Assembly: GCF_003614975.1 (NCBI RefSeq)
Contig: NZ_QZWI01000013.1
Coordinates: 1 to 64,000, forward strand
DNA: 64,000 nucleotides
Reading direction: 5' to 3'
From: Rahnella bruchi
GTDB taxonomy: Bacteria; Pseudomonadota; Gammaproteobacteria; Enterobacterales; Enterobacteriaceae
Shown one piece after another: positions 25,895 through 35,493 of the stretch (position 1 is the first letter of the stretch; every line of letters starts with the position of its first letter). Made by a program: the position numbers and the translations under genes. The notes under the pieces were generated by a model. The model made no database searches and was not told the origin of the DNA. It saw only the letters and a list, made by a program, of their open reading frames with translations.

Positions 25895-25924
25895 CTTGCT
25901 TTTGCAAGTTATGAGTTTCATAAT
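25893..25924 (+). promoter_or_regulatory. Candidate CI operator and promoter of ogr
   Basis: Perfect palindrome AACTTGC-tttt-GCAAGTT (25893-25910; extends to ATAACTTGC/GCAAGTTAT, 25891-25912). It overlaps a promoter-like pair, -35 TTGCTT (25896-25901) and, after 17 bases, CATAAT (25919-25924). The half-sites are the same as those filling the early promoter spacer at 10868-10885, apart from one base. In phage 186 CI represses pB, the promoter of its ogr homologue B, in the same manner. Confidence 0.72.
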
Positions 25925-25959
25925 AACCTCATCGCTTACCTGTCATGCCGGAGGTTTTT

Positions 25960-26139
25960 ATGATGCATTGCCCGCTTTGTGGAAAGGTCGCCCATACACG
26001 TTCAAGCCGTTATCTGAGTGAATCAACGAAAGAACGCTATCATCAGTGTCAGAATATTGAGTGCAGCTGCACGTTTGCCACGCACGAGTCTGTCGCCCGG
26101 GTTATCTCAAAACCGGGGTCGCAGCCTGCCGCGGCGTAA
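25960..26139 (+). CDS. ogr: Ogr/Delta-family late transcription activator
   Basis: 59 residues, slightly shorter than P2 Ogr (72). Zinc finger with Cys-X2-Cys at MMHCPLCG and a second pair CQNIEC (C-X4-C), plus the family opening CPLCGKVAHTRSSRYLS. It activates late promoters through RNA polymerase alpha at TGT-N12-ACA boxes, two of which precede tail operons here. Start at 25960 after CCGGAGG; the adjacent ATG at 25963 would also work. Last gene of the element. Confidence 0.93.
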   Translation: MMHCPLCGKVAHTRSSRYLSESTKERYHQCQNIECSCTFATHESVARVISKPGSQPAAA

Positions 26140-26160
26140 TCATTTTATCGCCACTGAGAC

Positions 26161-26190
26161 AAAAAAAGGGGTTAGCCGATGGCTAACCCC
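26161..26190 (-). terminator. Terminator of the rpsP-rimM-trmD-rplS operon
   Basis: Ten-base-pair perfect stem GGGGTTAGCC/GGCTAACCCC with a three-base loop, followed on the minus strand by seven T residues. It also marks the edge of the phage element, whose last gene converges on it. Confidence 0.93.
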
Positions 26191-26230
26191 TTGTTCTATA
26201 TTAACTAGTAGATGTCGCGTTAGCGATACC

Positions 26231-26593
<363 letters not shown>

Positions 26594-26626
26594 CTAGGTA
26601 AACTGATATATCGGGACGGCCTCGCG

Positions 26627-27400
26627 TTACGCTTTGGCGTTCCCTTCATAGTTTTGTTGACTGAGCCGATGTTCCTTTTGGAACTCTCTCAGCAACACCT
26701 CTTGCTCGTCAGTCAGAGCTAGGTTTTCCAGAAGTTCAGGTCTTCTAAGCCAGGTTCGACCCAGCGACTGTTTCAGGCGCCAGCGACGTATATCAGCGTG
26801 GTTTCCCGACAGTAAAACCGGCGGTACCTCCATGCCTTCCAACACTTCAGGGCGGGTATAGTGGGGGCAATCCAACAATCCGTCAGCGAAAGAATCTTCT
26901 TCTGCTGAAGCCTGACGACCCAGAACACCCGGTATAAAGCGGGATACTGAATCAATCAGAGTCATTGCGGGCAACTCTCCACCGCTGAGAACATAATCGC
27001 CAATTGACCATTCTTCATCAATTTCGGTTTTGATTATGCGCTCATCAATCCCTTCATAACGGCCACAAACCAGAATGATCTTCTGATGAGCCGCCAGTTC
27101 GCAAACACCGGTTTGATCCAGTTTGCGACCCTGAGGTGAAAGATAAATCACTTTCACACCTTCGCCTGCCGCTGCTTTTGCTGCATGAATCGCTTCCCGC
27201 AAGGGTTGCACCATCATCAGCATTCCGGGACCACCGCCATAAGGGCGCTCATCCACGGTACGATGTCGATCGTATGCGAAGTCACGAGGACTCCAGCAAT
27301 TTACGCTCAACAGGCCATTCTTAACTGCCCGGCCAGTTACCCCGTAATCCGTAATTGCGCGGAACATTTCAGGAAACAGGCTAATTATACCAATCCACAT
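26627..27400 (-). CDS. trmD: tRNA (guanine-N1-)-methyltransferase
   Basis: 257 residues (E. coli 255). SPOUT trefoil-knot enzyme that makes m1G37 next to the anticodon, preventing +1 frameshifts. Knot and SAM loop: [13 protein letters not shown] and [15 protein letters not shown]. Essential in most bacteria. Third gene of the operon, 48 bases before rplS. Confidence 0.98.
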   Translation of the reverse strand: MWIGIISLFPEMFRAITDYGVTGRAVKNGLLSVNCWSPRDFAYDRHRTVDERPYGGGPGMLMMVQPLREAIHAAKAAAGEGVKVIYLSPQGRKLDQTGVCELAAHQKIILVCGRYEGIDERIIKTEIDEEWSIGDYVLSGGELPAMTLIDSVSRFIPGVLGRQASAEEDSFADGLLDCPHYTRPEVLEGMEVPPVLLSGNHADIRRWRLKQSLGRTWLRRPELLENLALTDEQEVLLREFQKEHRLSQQNYEGNAKA

Positions 27401-27467
27401 AGCCTACCCCTTCCAAATGTTTGACCGCTCAACCAGACCTTGTTTACGTGAATAAACACTACGGAGG

Positions 27468-28016
27468 TCAAAAACCAGGATCCCAATCTACTTCAACAGT
27501 GCGAGTAGCGAGATCGACTTTCTTGATAACCTGCCCATCGAGGAACGGAATCAACCGCTCCTTGAGTCCGAAGGCATCTTTCAGGTTGGCTTTAACTACC
27601 ATCACATCGTTAGAACCGGTTTCCATCATATCGATGATTTTGCCCAGTTCGTAACCGGAAGTTGTCACTACCTGGCAACCAAAAAGGTCTTTCCAGTAGT
27701 AGTCACCGTCTTCCAGTGGAGGCAGTTGCTTTGAATCGACGACAATTTCGCAATTAGTCAGAAGATTCGCAGCATCCCGGTCATCAACGCCTTTGACTTT
27801 GATGATCAGGTCCTGAGTGTGGCGTTTCCAGCCTTCCAGCTCGACAACTTGCCACTTACCTGCACGCTGGATAAACCAGGGCTGGTAGTCGAAGATGCTT
27901 TCAGCGTCTTCGGTGGATGAAAACACTCTGAGCCAACCACGAATGCCGTATGTTGAACCCATTTTGCCGAGTACTAACGGCTCAGCGGGTACCACTGGAT
28001 TGGATTGCTTGCTCAT
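27468..28016 (-). CDS. rimM: Ribosome maturation factor RimM
   Basis: 182 residues, the E. coli length, using the ATG at 28014-28016 that follows GGTGGTGG; an in-frame GTG three codons earlier is less likely. An N-terminal RimM barrel ([18 protein letters not shown]) is followed by a PRC-barrel domain. Binds S19 and helps 30S head assembly. Confidence 0.97.
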   Translation of the reverse strand: MSKQSNPVVPAEPLVLGKMGSTYGIRGWLRVFSSTEDAESIFDYQPWFIQRAGKWQVVELEGWKRHTQDLIIKVKGVDDRDAANLLTNCEIVVDSKQLPPLEDGDYYWKDLFGCQVVTTSGYELGKIIDMMETGSNDVMVVKANLKDAFGLKERLIPFLDGQVIKKVDLATRTVEVDWDPGF

Positions 28017-28034
28017 TGCCACCACCGCGACAGA

Positions 28035-28283
28035 TTAAGCTGCTTTCTTAGCGTCTTTGATCAGCGCAGAAACGCGATCAGAAACGGTTGCACCCAGATC
28101 TACCCAATGGGCAACACGATCCAGGTCCAGACGCAGACCTTCAGCCTGGCCAGAAGCCAATGGGTTGAAGAAACCTACGCGTTCGATGAAACGACCGTCA
28201 CGAGCGTTGCGGCTGTCGGTCACTACTACTTGATAAAACGGACGCTTTTTTGCGCCGCCACGTGCTAAACGAATTGTTACCAT
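28035..28283 (-). CDS. rpsP: 30S ribosomal protein S16
   Basis: 82 residues, start [17 protein letters not shown] after GAGGATGTT. A frame 29 codons longer runs into the leader hairpin and is rejected. First gene of the rpsP-rimM-trmD-rplS operon. Confidence 0.98.
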   Translation of the reverse strand: MVTIRLARGGAKKRPFYQVVVTDSRNARDGRFIERVGFFNPLASGQAEGLRLDLDRVAHWVDLGATVSDRVSALIKDAKKAA

Positions 28284-28307
28284 AACATCCTCTTTAGTTA
28301 ATAAAAC

Positions 28308-28339
28308 AACCAGACCCCATCGGGGAACGGGGTCTGGTT
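28308..28339 (-). terminator. Leader hairpin between ffh and rpsP (terminator or attenuator)
   Basis: Perfect 11-base-pair stem AACCAGACCCC/GGGGTCTGGTT with a 10-base loop, followed on the minus strand by GTTTTATT, 25 bases before the rpsP start. It would end ffh transcripts or tune entry into the ribosomal operon. The T run is short, so partial read-through is likely. Confidence 0.65.
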
Positions 28340-28461
28340 GCAATATAAAAAGCCCGAAAATTTTACTCATTTTGGCGCAAAAAGCAATCTAAAGCGTAGA
28401 TAGCTTAGCCCGCAATTTGCATGAGCCGCCTATGTGGCTGATATATAGACAGTGATGTCGA

Positions 28462-29823
28462 TTAACGGCCCGGAAAACCTGGTGGCATCATACCTTTCAT
28501 GCCACGCATCATTTTCGCCATGCCGCCATTCTTCATTTTCTTCATCATGCGCTGCATATCGTCGAACTGCTTAAGTAAGCGGTTGACGTCCTGCACCTGC
28601 ATGCCGGAACCCACCGCGATGCGGCGTTTACGGGAACCTTTAATAATTTCTGGCTTGGCGCGTTCTTTATGCGTCATCGAGTTGATGATCGCTTCCATCC
28701 GCACCAGCACTTTGTCATCCATCTGGGATTTGACGTTATCCGGCAACTGACCGACACCCGGCAGTTTACTCATCATACTCGCCATACCGCCCATATTACG
28801 CATTTGCTTGAGCTGCTCGAGGAAATCGGTCAGGTCGAAGCCGTCGCCTTTCTTGAGTTTGCTGGCCAACTTCTCGGCCTGTGCACGGTCAACTTTGCTC
28901 TCAATGTCTTCGATAAGAGAGAGAACGTCGCCCATACCCAGAATACGCGAAGCGATACGATCCGGATGGAACGGCTCCAGAGCATCGGTTTTTTCACCCA
29001 TACCCAGGAATTTAATCGGTTTGCCGGTGATGTGGCGAATCGACAGTGCAGCACCGCCACGGGCGTCACCGTCGACTTTGGTCAGGATAACACCGGTCAG
29101 CGGCAGCGCTTCGTTAAACGCTTTGGCGGTATTCGCAGCATCCTGACCGGTCATGGCATCGACCACAAACAGGGTTTCAACCGGATTAATCGCGGCATGA
29201 ACCTGTTTGATTTCGTCCATCATCGCTTCGTCGACGTGTAAACGGCCAGCGGTATCGACAATCAGAACGTCGTAGAATTTCAGTTTGGCCTGTTGCAGGG
29301 CGCGGGTAACGATATCAACCGGCTTTTCCTGCGCGTCAGACGCGAAGAAATCCACTTCTACTTGCTGCGCCAGGGTTTCCAGCTGTTTGATCGCCGCAGG
29401 GCGATAAACGTCGGCAGACACCACCAGCACTTTTTTCTTTTTCTTCTCTTTCAGGAATTTCGCCAGTTTACCGACGCTGGTCGTTTTACCGGCACCTTGT
29501 AAACCCGCCATCAGAACCACAGCCGGAGGCTGCGCCGCTAAATTAAGCTCGGTGTTAGCCTCGCCCATCGCAGTTTCCAGTTCCTTCTGGACAATTTTGA
29601 CGAATTCCTGACCTGGTGTAAGGCTCTTATTGACCTCAACGCCAACAGCGCTCTCTTTCACCCGGTTAATGAAATCACGAACGACAGGAAGCGCTACGTC
29701 CGCTTCCAGTAACGCCATACGCACTTCACGTAATGTTTCTTTAATATTTTCTTCGGTCAGCCGCCCGCGGCCGCTGATATTGCGCAGTGTGCGCGACAAT
29801 CGATCGCTTAAATTCTCAAACAT
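28462..29823 (-). CDS. ffh: Signal recognition particle protein Ffh
   Basis: 453 residues, same as E. coli. N domain (about 1-85), Ras-like G domain with GLQGAGKTT (P-loop), DTAGRLHVD and TKVDGDARGG, then the methionine-rich M domain (from about 300) that binds 4.5S RNA and signal peptides. Targets inner-membrane proteins cotranslationally with FtsY. Divergent from ypjD. Confidence 0.98.
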   Translation of the reverse strand: MFENLSDRLSRTLRNISGRGRLTEENIKETLREVRMALLEADVALPVVRDFINRVKESAVGVEVNKSLTPGQEFVKIVQKELETAMGEANTELNLAAQPPAVVLMAGLQGAGKTTSVGKLAKFLKEKKKKKVLVVSADVYRPAAIKQLETLAQQVEVDFFASDAQEKPVDIVTRALQQAKLKFYDVLIVDTAGRLHVDEAMMDEIKQVHAAINPVETLFVVDAMTGQDAANTAKAFNEALPLTGVILTKVDGDARGGAALSIRHITGKPIKFLGMGEKTDALEPFHPDRIASRILGMGDVLSLIEDIESKVDRAQAEKLASKLKKGDGFDLTDFLEQLKQMRNMGGMASMMSKLPGVGQLPDNVKSQMDDKVLVRMEAIINSMTHKERAKPEIIKGSRKRRIAVGSGMQVQDVNRLLKQFDDMQRMMKKMKNGGMAKMMRGMKGMMPPGFPGR

Positions 29824-29987
29824 CGTCTCATGCTCAACGTTATGACAGGCCGCTTTTGCGACGTAATTGCGGGATTATAACACGAAGCGCGGACGATCTC
29901 TGCTTTGGCATCTCAGATAGGTTGGAGCGTGACGCGGGTAACGTTATACTGCGGTTCTCATTCACTTTTCGATGCTACTGAAACGCT

Positions 29988-30779
29988 ATGTCAGTTTTTG
30001 CTCTCGTCGCCATGTTGGCCTATCTGCTCAGCCTTGCACTGATCATTCCGAGCATTATCCGGAAGAACAGCGCATACCGGCGTTTAGCACTGATTTCTGT
30101 TGTGGTGGCGCTTGTCTGCCACGCTGTGGCATTACAACAACGCATTTTCGATGTCAGCACCGGTCAGAATCTCAGCCTGGTCAACATCGGCTCAGTGGTC
30201 AGTTTAATCATCGGTACGGTGATGACCATCGTGGCATCACGTAACCGAGGCTGGTTTGTGTTGCCGATTGTTTACAGCTTCTCGCTGATCAATTTGGCGT
30301 TCGTCACTTTCCTTCCGGGCGAATTCATCACGCATCTGGAAGAAAGCAAAGGCCTGCTGGTACACATTGGTCTGGCTTTATTCTCTTATGCTACGCTGAT
30401 GATAGCTGCGCTTTACGCCCTGCAACTGGCGTGGCTTGATTATCAGCTGAAGAATAAGCGCCTGACGTTTACAGCCGACATGCCGCCGCTGATGAGCATT
30501 GAGCGTAAGCTGTTTCACATCACCCAGATTGGCGTCATCTTACTGACGCTAACGCTGTGCACCGGACTACTGTATCTGAACAACTTGTTCAGCCCGGAGA
30601 ATATCGACAAAGCCGTCTTATCGATACTGGCATGGTTCGTTTATATCGTCCTGTTGTGGGGCCACTATCACGAAGGCTGGCGTGGCCGTCGCGTGGTATG
30701 GTTCAGCATGGCGGGCGCCATCCTGCTTACTCTTGCCTATTTCGGCAGCCGCCTGATCCAGCAAATCATGGTTCATTAA
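29988..30779 (+). CDS. ypjD: Inner membrane protein YpjD (CcsA/cytochrome c assembly-like)
   Basis: 263 residues with about eight membrane segments, CcsA/ResC-like fold. It has the conserved histidines and the C-terminal WGHYHEGWRGRR loop of this group. No proven substrate; it sits between ffh and the CBS-domain protein yfjD as in E. coli, and a role in magnesium or haem-related membrane function would be a guess. It ends 16 bases before yfjD. Confidence 0.93.
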   Translation: MSVFALVAMLAYLLSLALIIPSIIRKNSAYRRLALISVVVALVCHAVALQQRIFDVSTGQNLSLVNIGSVVSLIIGTVMTIVASRNRGWFVLPIVYSFSLINLAFVTFLPGEFITHLEESKGLLVHIGLALFSYATLMIAALYALQLAWLDYQLKNKRLTFTADMPPLMSIERKLFHITQIGVILLTLTLCTGLLYLNNLFSPENIDKAVLSILAWFVYIVLLWGHYHEGWRGRRVVWFSMAGAILLTLAYFGSRLIQQIMVH

Positions 30780-30795
30780 TTAAAAGGAATACCCG

Positions 30796-32085
30796 TTGGA
30801 GCACGTCTCGACAACAACCCTGATCATCACATTGATCATCATGGTGGTGGTTTCGGCTTATTTTTCAGCCTCCGAAACCGGTATGATGACACTCAACCGT
30901 TACCGGTTACGTCACCTGGCCAAACAGGGTAACCGCGGGGCACGCCGCGTCGAAAAGCTGTTAAAACGCCCGGACCAACTGATTAGCCTTGTGCTCATCG
31001 GCAACAACCTGGTCAACATCCTTGCTTCCGCTCTGGCAACAATTGTGGGCATCCGTCTGTACGGTGATGCCGGTGTGGCGATTGCTACCGGTGTGCTGAC
31101 GTTTGTCGTACTGCTGTTCGCAGAAGTACTGCCAAAAACATTTGCCGCACTGAATCCTGAACGCATCGCGTTCCCGAGCAGTATTTTGCTACGTCCGCTG
31201 CAAAAAATCATGATGCCACTGGTGTGGATCCTGAACAGTCTCTCGCGTTTGCTGATGAGGATGTTTGGCATCCAAACCACAACCGGCCTCAGCGACGCGG
31301 TAAGTAAAGAAGAGCTGCGTACCATCGTTAACGAGTCACGTTCGAATATCTCCCGTCGTAATCAGGACATGCTGCTTTCGGTGCTGGACCTGGAAAAAGT
31401 GTCCGTGGATGACATCATGGTGCCGCGCAATGAAATCGTCGGAATTGATATCAACGACGACTGGAAATCCATCATCCGCCAGCTGACGCACTCACCTCAT
31501 GGCCGCATCGTGCTTTATCGTGATTCACTCGACGATGCGATTGGTATGCTGCGCCTGCGCGAAGCCTACCGCCTGATGACGGAGAAGAAAGAGTTCACTA
31601 AAGAAAATTTGCTGCGTGCCGCCGATGAGATTTATTACATCCCGGAAGGTACGCCGCTGAACATTCAGCTGGTGAAATTCCAGCGGAATAAAAAGAAAGT
31701 GGGCATCGTGGTGGATGAATACGGTGATATTCAGGGGCTGGTGACAGTCGAAGATATCCTCGAAGAGATCGTCGGCGATTTCACCACGTCGATGTCACCG
31801 ACGCTTGCCGAAGAAGTTACCCCGCAAAGCGACGGTTCCGTGCTGATTGAAGGCAGCGCCAACGTGCGCGAGCTGAACAAAGCGTTTAACTGGCATCTGC
31901 CGGAAGACGGCGCGCGCACCATTAACGGTATGCTGCTGGAAGTGCTGGAAGAAATCCCCAATATCGGGATCAGTTTGCGCATTGAAGACTACGAAGTTGA
32001 GGTGCTGGACGTACAGGACAATATGATCAAACAGGTTCAGGTGCGTCCGTTACAGCCTCTAAAAAATACCGTCAATCAGCACTAA
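30796..32085 (+). CDS. yfjD: CorC/HlyC-family membrane protein with CBS domains
   Basis: 429 residues (E. coli YfjD 428). A DUF21 membrane domain with three or four segments (about 1-140), a CBS pair (about 200-330, with RIVLYRDSLDDAIGML and EYGDIQGLVTVEDILEEIVG) and a C-terminal CorC_HlyC domain. The family takes part in Mg2+/Co2+ resistance or export. The start is a TTG (30796) after AAAGGAAT; the first residues read MEHVSTTTLIITLI and match E. coli, so the rare start codon is accepted. Confidence 0.93.
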   Translation: MEHVSTTTLIITLIIMVVVSAYFSASETGMMTLNRYRLRHLAKQGNRGARRVEKLLKRPDQLISLVLIGNNLVNILASALATIVGIRLYGDAGVAIATGVLTFVVLLFAEVLPKTFAALNPERIAFPSSILLRPLQKIMMPLVWILNSLSRLLMRMFGIQTTTGLSDAVSKEELRTIVNESRSNISRRNQDMLLSVLDLEKVSVDDIMVPRNEIVGIDINDDWKSIIRQLTHSPHGRIVLYRDSLDDAIGMLRLREAYRLMTEKKEFTKENLLRAADEIYYIPEGTPLNIQLVKFQRNKKKVGIVVDEYGDIQGLVTVEDILEEIVGDFTTSMSPTLAEEVTPQSDGSVLIEGSANVRELNKAFNWHLPEDGARTINGMLLEVLEEIPNIGISLRIEDYEVEVLDVQDNMIKQVQVRPLQPLKNTVNQH

Positions 32086-32104
32086 CACCCTGAATTTCAT
32101 TCAT

Positions 32105-32137
32105 AAAAAAAGACGCGAATATCGCGTCTTTTTTTTC
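32105..32137. terminator. Bidirectional terminator between yfjD and luxS
   Basis: Stem AGACGCGA (32111-32118)/TCGCGTCT (32122-32129) with a 3-base loop, flanked by six A and nine T residues. Confidence 0.92.
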
Positions 32138-32153
32138 ATCTGCACACTTAAAA

Positions 32154-32669
32154 CTAGATGTGCAACTCGGACAATTTTTCTTTTGGCAGAGCCAGTTCAT
32201 CGTTATGGTTTACCACAACGTCGTGATCGATGATGTGCTGCGCGATTTCCTGCGCTTCTTTCAGGGAATGCATCTCGAAAGTACCACACTGATATTCATT
32301 CAGCTCAGGGATCTGACGCTGTTCTTTTACCTTCAGAACATCCGCCATCGCCGCTTTCCAGGCATCCGCCACGCGTTGCTCTTCCGGCACACCGATCAGG
32401 CTCATATAGAAACCTGTGCGGCAACCCATCGGAGAAATATCGATAATCTCAACACCGCTCCCGTTCAGGTGATTACGCATGAACCCTGCAAACAGGTGCT
32501 CAAGAGTATGGATACCACGCTCAGGCATCACTTCAATGTTCGGGCGGCAGAAGCGCAGATCGAACACAGTAATAGTGTCCCCGTGTGGGGTATGCATGGT
32601 TTTTGCGACGCGAACAGCAGGTGCTGCCATACGGGTATGGTCTACGGTAAAGCTATCCAACAGTGGCAT
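32154..32669 (-). CDS. luxS: S-ribosylhomocysteine lyase (autoinducer-2 synthase)
   Basis: 171 residues, the E. coli length. Cleaves S-ribosylhomocysteine to homocysteine and DPD, the AI-2 precursor. The metal site HTLEH (His-X3-His) near residue 54 and the catalytic Cys in the MGCRTGFYM block are present. Confidence 0.98.
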   Translation of the reverse strand: MPLLDSFTVDHTRMAAPAVRVAKTMHTPHGDTITVFDLRFCRPNIEVMPERGIHTLEHLFAGFMRNHLNGSGVEIIDISPMGCRTGFYMSLIGVPEEQRVADAWKAAMADVLKVKEQRQIPELNEYQCGTFEMHSLKEAQEIAQHIIDHDVVVNHNDELALPKEKLSELHI

Positions 32670-32713
32670 ATCGTCACCTCTCCTAAATAAATTTAATTTT
32701 TTTTACGAACTCA

Positions 32714-32742
32714 GGAAACCTTTTCCCAGCATGCGGGTCTTA
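32714..32742 (+). promoter_or_regulatory. Sigma-E promoter of micA
   Basis: GGAAACC (32714-32720), 16-base spacer, GTCTTA (32737-32742), near the RpoE consensus GGAACTT-N16-GTCTAA. The -10 ends six bases before the first base of the micA RNA. E. coli micA is sigma-E dependent. Confidence 0.82.
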
Positions 32743-32748
32743 ATTAGT

Positions 32749-32823
32749 GAAAGACGCGCATTTGTTATCATCATCCCTGTAAACAGAGATGTTTATTTGG
32801 CCACATTGATTGTGGCCTTTTTC
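32749..32823 (+). ncRNA. micA: MicA small RNA
   Basis: About 75 nt on the strand opposite luxS and gshA, exactly where E. coli has micA. The 5' end GAAAGACGCGCATTTGTTAT, which contains the target-pairing seed, is as I recall it from E. coli. It is followed by a small stem-loop (ATCCCTG/CAGAGAT) and a terminator GGCCACA/TGTGGCC with T residues. MicA is an Hfq-dependent, sigma-E-induced repressor of ompA and other envelope mRNAs and also affects phoP. Confidence 0.95.
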
Positions 32824-32844
32824 TTTTCTACCCAACGCTACTTT

Positions 32845-34416
32845 CTATTCAACGCTACTGCCTGCATTCGCAGCCAGGTATTCTTCAAAGCTTAGCTTAT
32901 CCGCCGCTTCCAGTGCGCGCTGACGCTGCCACGAGCCGTCCTGCTCAGCCATTAATGCGCTGGCATCCAGAACTTCCAGTGGCTCACTGACCAACATCTG
33001 ACGATACTTCTCCGCCAGTTCCAGCCCGAGATTACCGACGCCCTGCTGTTTCAGATCTTTCAGGATACGCGCCGAGTACGTTAGTTCAGGGTCATCAAAC
33101 GCCGCAACCAGTTCCTTGCAGACATCCTGATAAAGGGTATCGCCGTTTTGGTTATCCATGACCTGAGCCACACGGTTCAAATCAGCAAACAACCCATTGC
33201 CCACTTTGGCTAACGGCTGACGTTCATCGTTACACCCGATACCAATGGTCTGGCCCGGTTTGCGCCCTTCAAGGATCACCCGGTTCCAGTTTTTACGCGT
33301 GCAGAGCAGCTCATCACTGTTCATTTCCGGCGCATCGGCTAAAGCACACCATACCAAAAACAGATCCAGGAAACGCGCCTGAGTGGCATCAATACCCACC
33401 GGCGAGAACGGATTGACGTCCAGAGAACGGACCTCAATGTATTCAATCCCGCTGCGCATCAGCGCATCAGAAGGTGTTTCACCGGATTTGGTGACGCGCT
33501 TAGGACGGATTGGCGCATAAAGTTCGTTCTCAATCTGTAACACATTGGTGTTCAGTTGCAGATATTTACCGTCCTTTTGCAGCCCCATTTCTGCATATTC
33601 AGCAGAGGGTGTGCGAATGGCCTTTTTAACGCCCTGAACGTATGTACTCAGGTCGTTAAAGGTAATGCCCAGATTGCTTTGTGACTTATTGGTGTAACCC
33701 AAATCACTCAGACGCAGCGATGTTGCATACGGCAGATAGCACAATCCCGCTTCGGTATATTCAAACGGCAAATCTGTTTCACGCCCTTTCAGGAATGAAG
33801 AACAGATGGCAGGCGAGGCCCCGAACAGATAAGGGATCACCCAGCCAAAACGGTAATAGTTGCGGATGAGTTTGAAATAACCCGCAGAAATCGCCTCTTT
33901 GCCGCTTTCAACATCGGTCACACCCAGCTTTTCCTGCCAGAACGTCAGCGGCAACGAGAAGTTGTAATGGATGCCGGAAATAACCTGCATCAACGCGCCA
34001 TAACGGTTTTTAAGACCCTCACGATAAAGCGTTTTAAAGCGCCCGGCGTTAGAGGAACCGTATTGTGCCAGCTCGATATCCTGTCCGGATTCGATAAAGC
34101 ACGGCATGCTGAATGGCCACATACGCTCGTCACCGAGCTCACGGGCCACGTGACGATGGATGTCACGCAGGAACGCCATCAGATGCTCGATATTGTCATC
34201 GACGGGCGTAATAAATTCTAATAAGGCTTCAGCAAAATCGGTGGTTATCCAGCGATGCGTCAGTGCCGCACCTAAAGCTTCCGGATGACCGGTTGTCGCT
34301 AATGAGCCATCGGGATTAACCCGCAGCGTTTCACGCTCAATACCGCGACGAATACCTTTTAATGCCTGAGGGTGGGCTTCCAGCCAGGAAAGCGCCTGAG
34401 ATACATCCGGGATCAA
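32845..34416 (-). CDS. gshA: Glutamate-cysteine ligase
   Basis: First step of glutathione synthesis, ATP-dependent joining of Glu and Cys. 523 residues (E. coli 518), starting at TTG (34414-34416) with [12 protein letters not shown] next. TTG is also the start used in E. coli, and GGGAGG lies at the right distance; the frame continues 28 codons further upstream without family similarity. Conserved blocks [32 protein letters not shown] and [14 protein letters not shown]. Confidence 0.96.
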   Translation of the reverse strand: MIPDVSQALSWLEAHPQALKGIRRGIERETLRVNPDGSLATTGHPEALGAALTHRWITTDFAEALLEFITPVDDNIEHLMAFLRDIHRHVARELGDERMWPFSMPCFIESGQDIELAQYGSSNAGRFKTLYREGLKNRYGALMQVISGIHYNFSLPLTFWQEKLGVTDVESGKEAISAGYFKLIRNYYRFGWVIPYLFGASPAICSSFLKGRETDLPFEYTEAGLCYLPYATSLRLSDLGYTNKSQSNLGITFNDLSTYVQGVKKAIRTPSAEYAEMGLQKDGKYLQLNTNVLQIENELYAPIRPKRVTKSGETPSDALMRSGIEYIEVRSLDVNPFSPVGIDATQARFLDLFLVWCALADAPEMNSDELLCTRKNWNRVILEGRKPGQTIGIGCNDERQPLAKVGNGLFADLNRVAQVMDNQNGDTLYQDVCKELVAAFDDPELTYSARILKDLKQQGVGNLGLELAEKYRQMLVSEPLEVLDASALMAEQDGSWQRQRALEAADKLSFEEYLAANAGSSVE

Positions 34417-34501
34417 ATTGACCTCCCGTTCGGTGAAACCATTAATTTGCAAGCATACTGAGTCTGCATAGATGTGACCATAATTGATAGCTGATACCAA
34501 T

Positions 34502-34930
34502 CTAACTGAACCATGAGAGCCCCTCCAGCGTTACAAAAGTCAAAAGGATGTAACGCACTGCTTTTCCAATACACATGAAAAAGACTACAGGCCCCCACGG
34601 CATTCGCAGCCAACCTGCTAACACGCACAACACATCACCTATCACCGGTAACCAGCTCAGCAATAAAGCGGCCGGCCCAAAGCGCTTCAACCAACCCTGT
34701 GCAACGTGGAGTCCACGCTGAGGTTTAAGCTGCGGCAGAAAGCGTCCGATGATGACGTTGGTTATGCCACCTAAGGTATTGCCAACAGTTGCAGACAAAA
34801 CCAGTGCCGCTGGCATTGCACTGCCAGCTGACAATAAAGCCACTAATAAAACTTCTGAATTTCCAGGCAAAAGTGTGGCACTTAAAAAGCTGCTGCCGAA
34901 TAAGGAAGCCAGCGCCACGGCGCTGCTCAC
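34502..34930 (-). CDS. yqaA: Inner membrane protein YqaA (DedA/SNARE-associated family)
   Basis: 142 residues, four or so membrane segments, DedA-like fold with the helical-hairpin core ([15 protein letters not shown], then [17 protein letters not shown]). Family members are linked to lipid or undecaprenyl-phosphate flipping; this one has no established role. Its ATG overlaps the yqaB stop (ATGA). Confidence 0.92.
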   Translation of the reverse strand: MSSAVALASLFGSSFLSATLLPGNSEVLLVALLSAGSAMPAALVLSATVGNTLGGITNVIIGRFLPQLKPQRGLHVAQGWLKRFGPAALLLSWLPVIGDVLCVLAGWLRMPWGPVVFFMCIGKAVRYILLTFVTLEGLSWFS

Positions 34931-35493
34931 AGCGTACGCACGTCCACAAATGCCATATTGGCGCGTTTCGCCGCCTCAATACCGAAATCTGCATCTTCAA
35001 AGACAACGCATTTTTCGGGAGGTACGCCGATTAACTCAGCGCAACGCAAAAATGTGTCAGGCGCAGGCTTGTGGTTCTGAACGTCATTGGCGCCCACAAT
35101 CGCATCGAAGCAATCACGCAAGCCTAAATGCCGCAACAGGGCATCCGCCATCCAGTGCTCACTGCCCGTACCCACTGCCATTGGCCGGCGGCCATGATAG
35201 GCCTTCACGACATCAATCAGCGGCAACGGACGGACGGTATCAAGCAACATTTCCTGCACCGCTGCCGTCTTCTCAGCCGCCAGAAGATGGGGATCCATCT
35301 CGACATTATTACTGTCGATCACAAACTTGGCGATGTGCCAGGTCGGAGAACCGTTCAGAGCAACCATGGATTCGACATCAAACTGCATACTGTATTTGGT
35401 CAATACCTGATGCCAGGCCTTACGGTGCGTCGGTTCGGTATCTAATATGGTGCCATCCATATCAAATATTAGTCCTTCGTATCGATCGTACAT
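34927..35493 (-). CDS. yqaB: HAD phosphatase YqaB (fructose-1-phosphate / 6-phosphogluconate)
   Basis: 188 residues, the E. coli length. HAD motif I FDMDGTILDTEP (nucleophile Asp), motif II AVGTGS, motif III at HKPAPDTF and motif IV FEDADFG. E. coli YqaB dephosphorylates fructose-1-phosphate and 6-phosphogluconate. Start at 35491-35493, MYDRYEGLIFD, after GGAG; the in-frame upstream Met (35511) overlaps that site. Confidence 0.95.
   Translation of the reverse strand: MYDRYEGLIFDMDGTILDTEPTHRKAWHQVLTKYSMQFDVESMVALNGSPTWHIAKFVIDSNNVEMDPHLLAAEKTAAVQEMLLDTVRPLPLIDVVKAYHGRRPMAVGTGSEHWMADALLRHLGLRDCFDAIVGANDVQNHKPAPDTFLRCAELIGVPPEKCVVFEDADFGIEAAKRANMAFVDVRTL

Larger units (their letters stand above)
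10239..26139. mobile_element. Headless P2/186-like prophage, probable R-type tailocin locus
   Basis: A 15.9-kb block between aroF and rplS carries, in P2 order, a 186-like CI repressor, an early operon ending in replication gene A, an SOS-controlled small ORF, tail gene X, a lysis cassette, R, V, W, J, I, H, G, FI, FII, E/E', T, U, D and ogr. No portal, terminase, scaffold, capsid or head-completion gene (P2 Q, P, O, N, M, L), no gpS and no integrase is present, and every remaining structural gene is an intact ORF. A contractile tail plus lysis genes without a head is what defines R-type tailocins such as R-pyocins and xenorhabdicin. No flanking att repeats were recognised. Phage origin is certain; the bacteriocin role is inferred. 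Confidence 0.88.
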
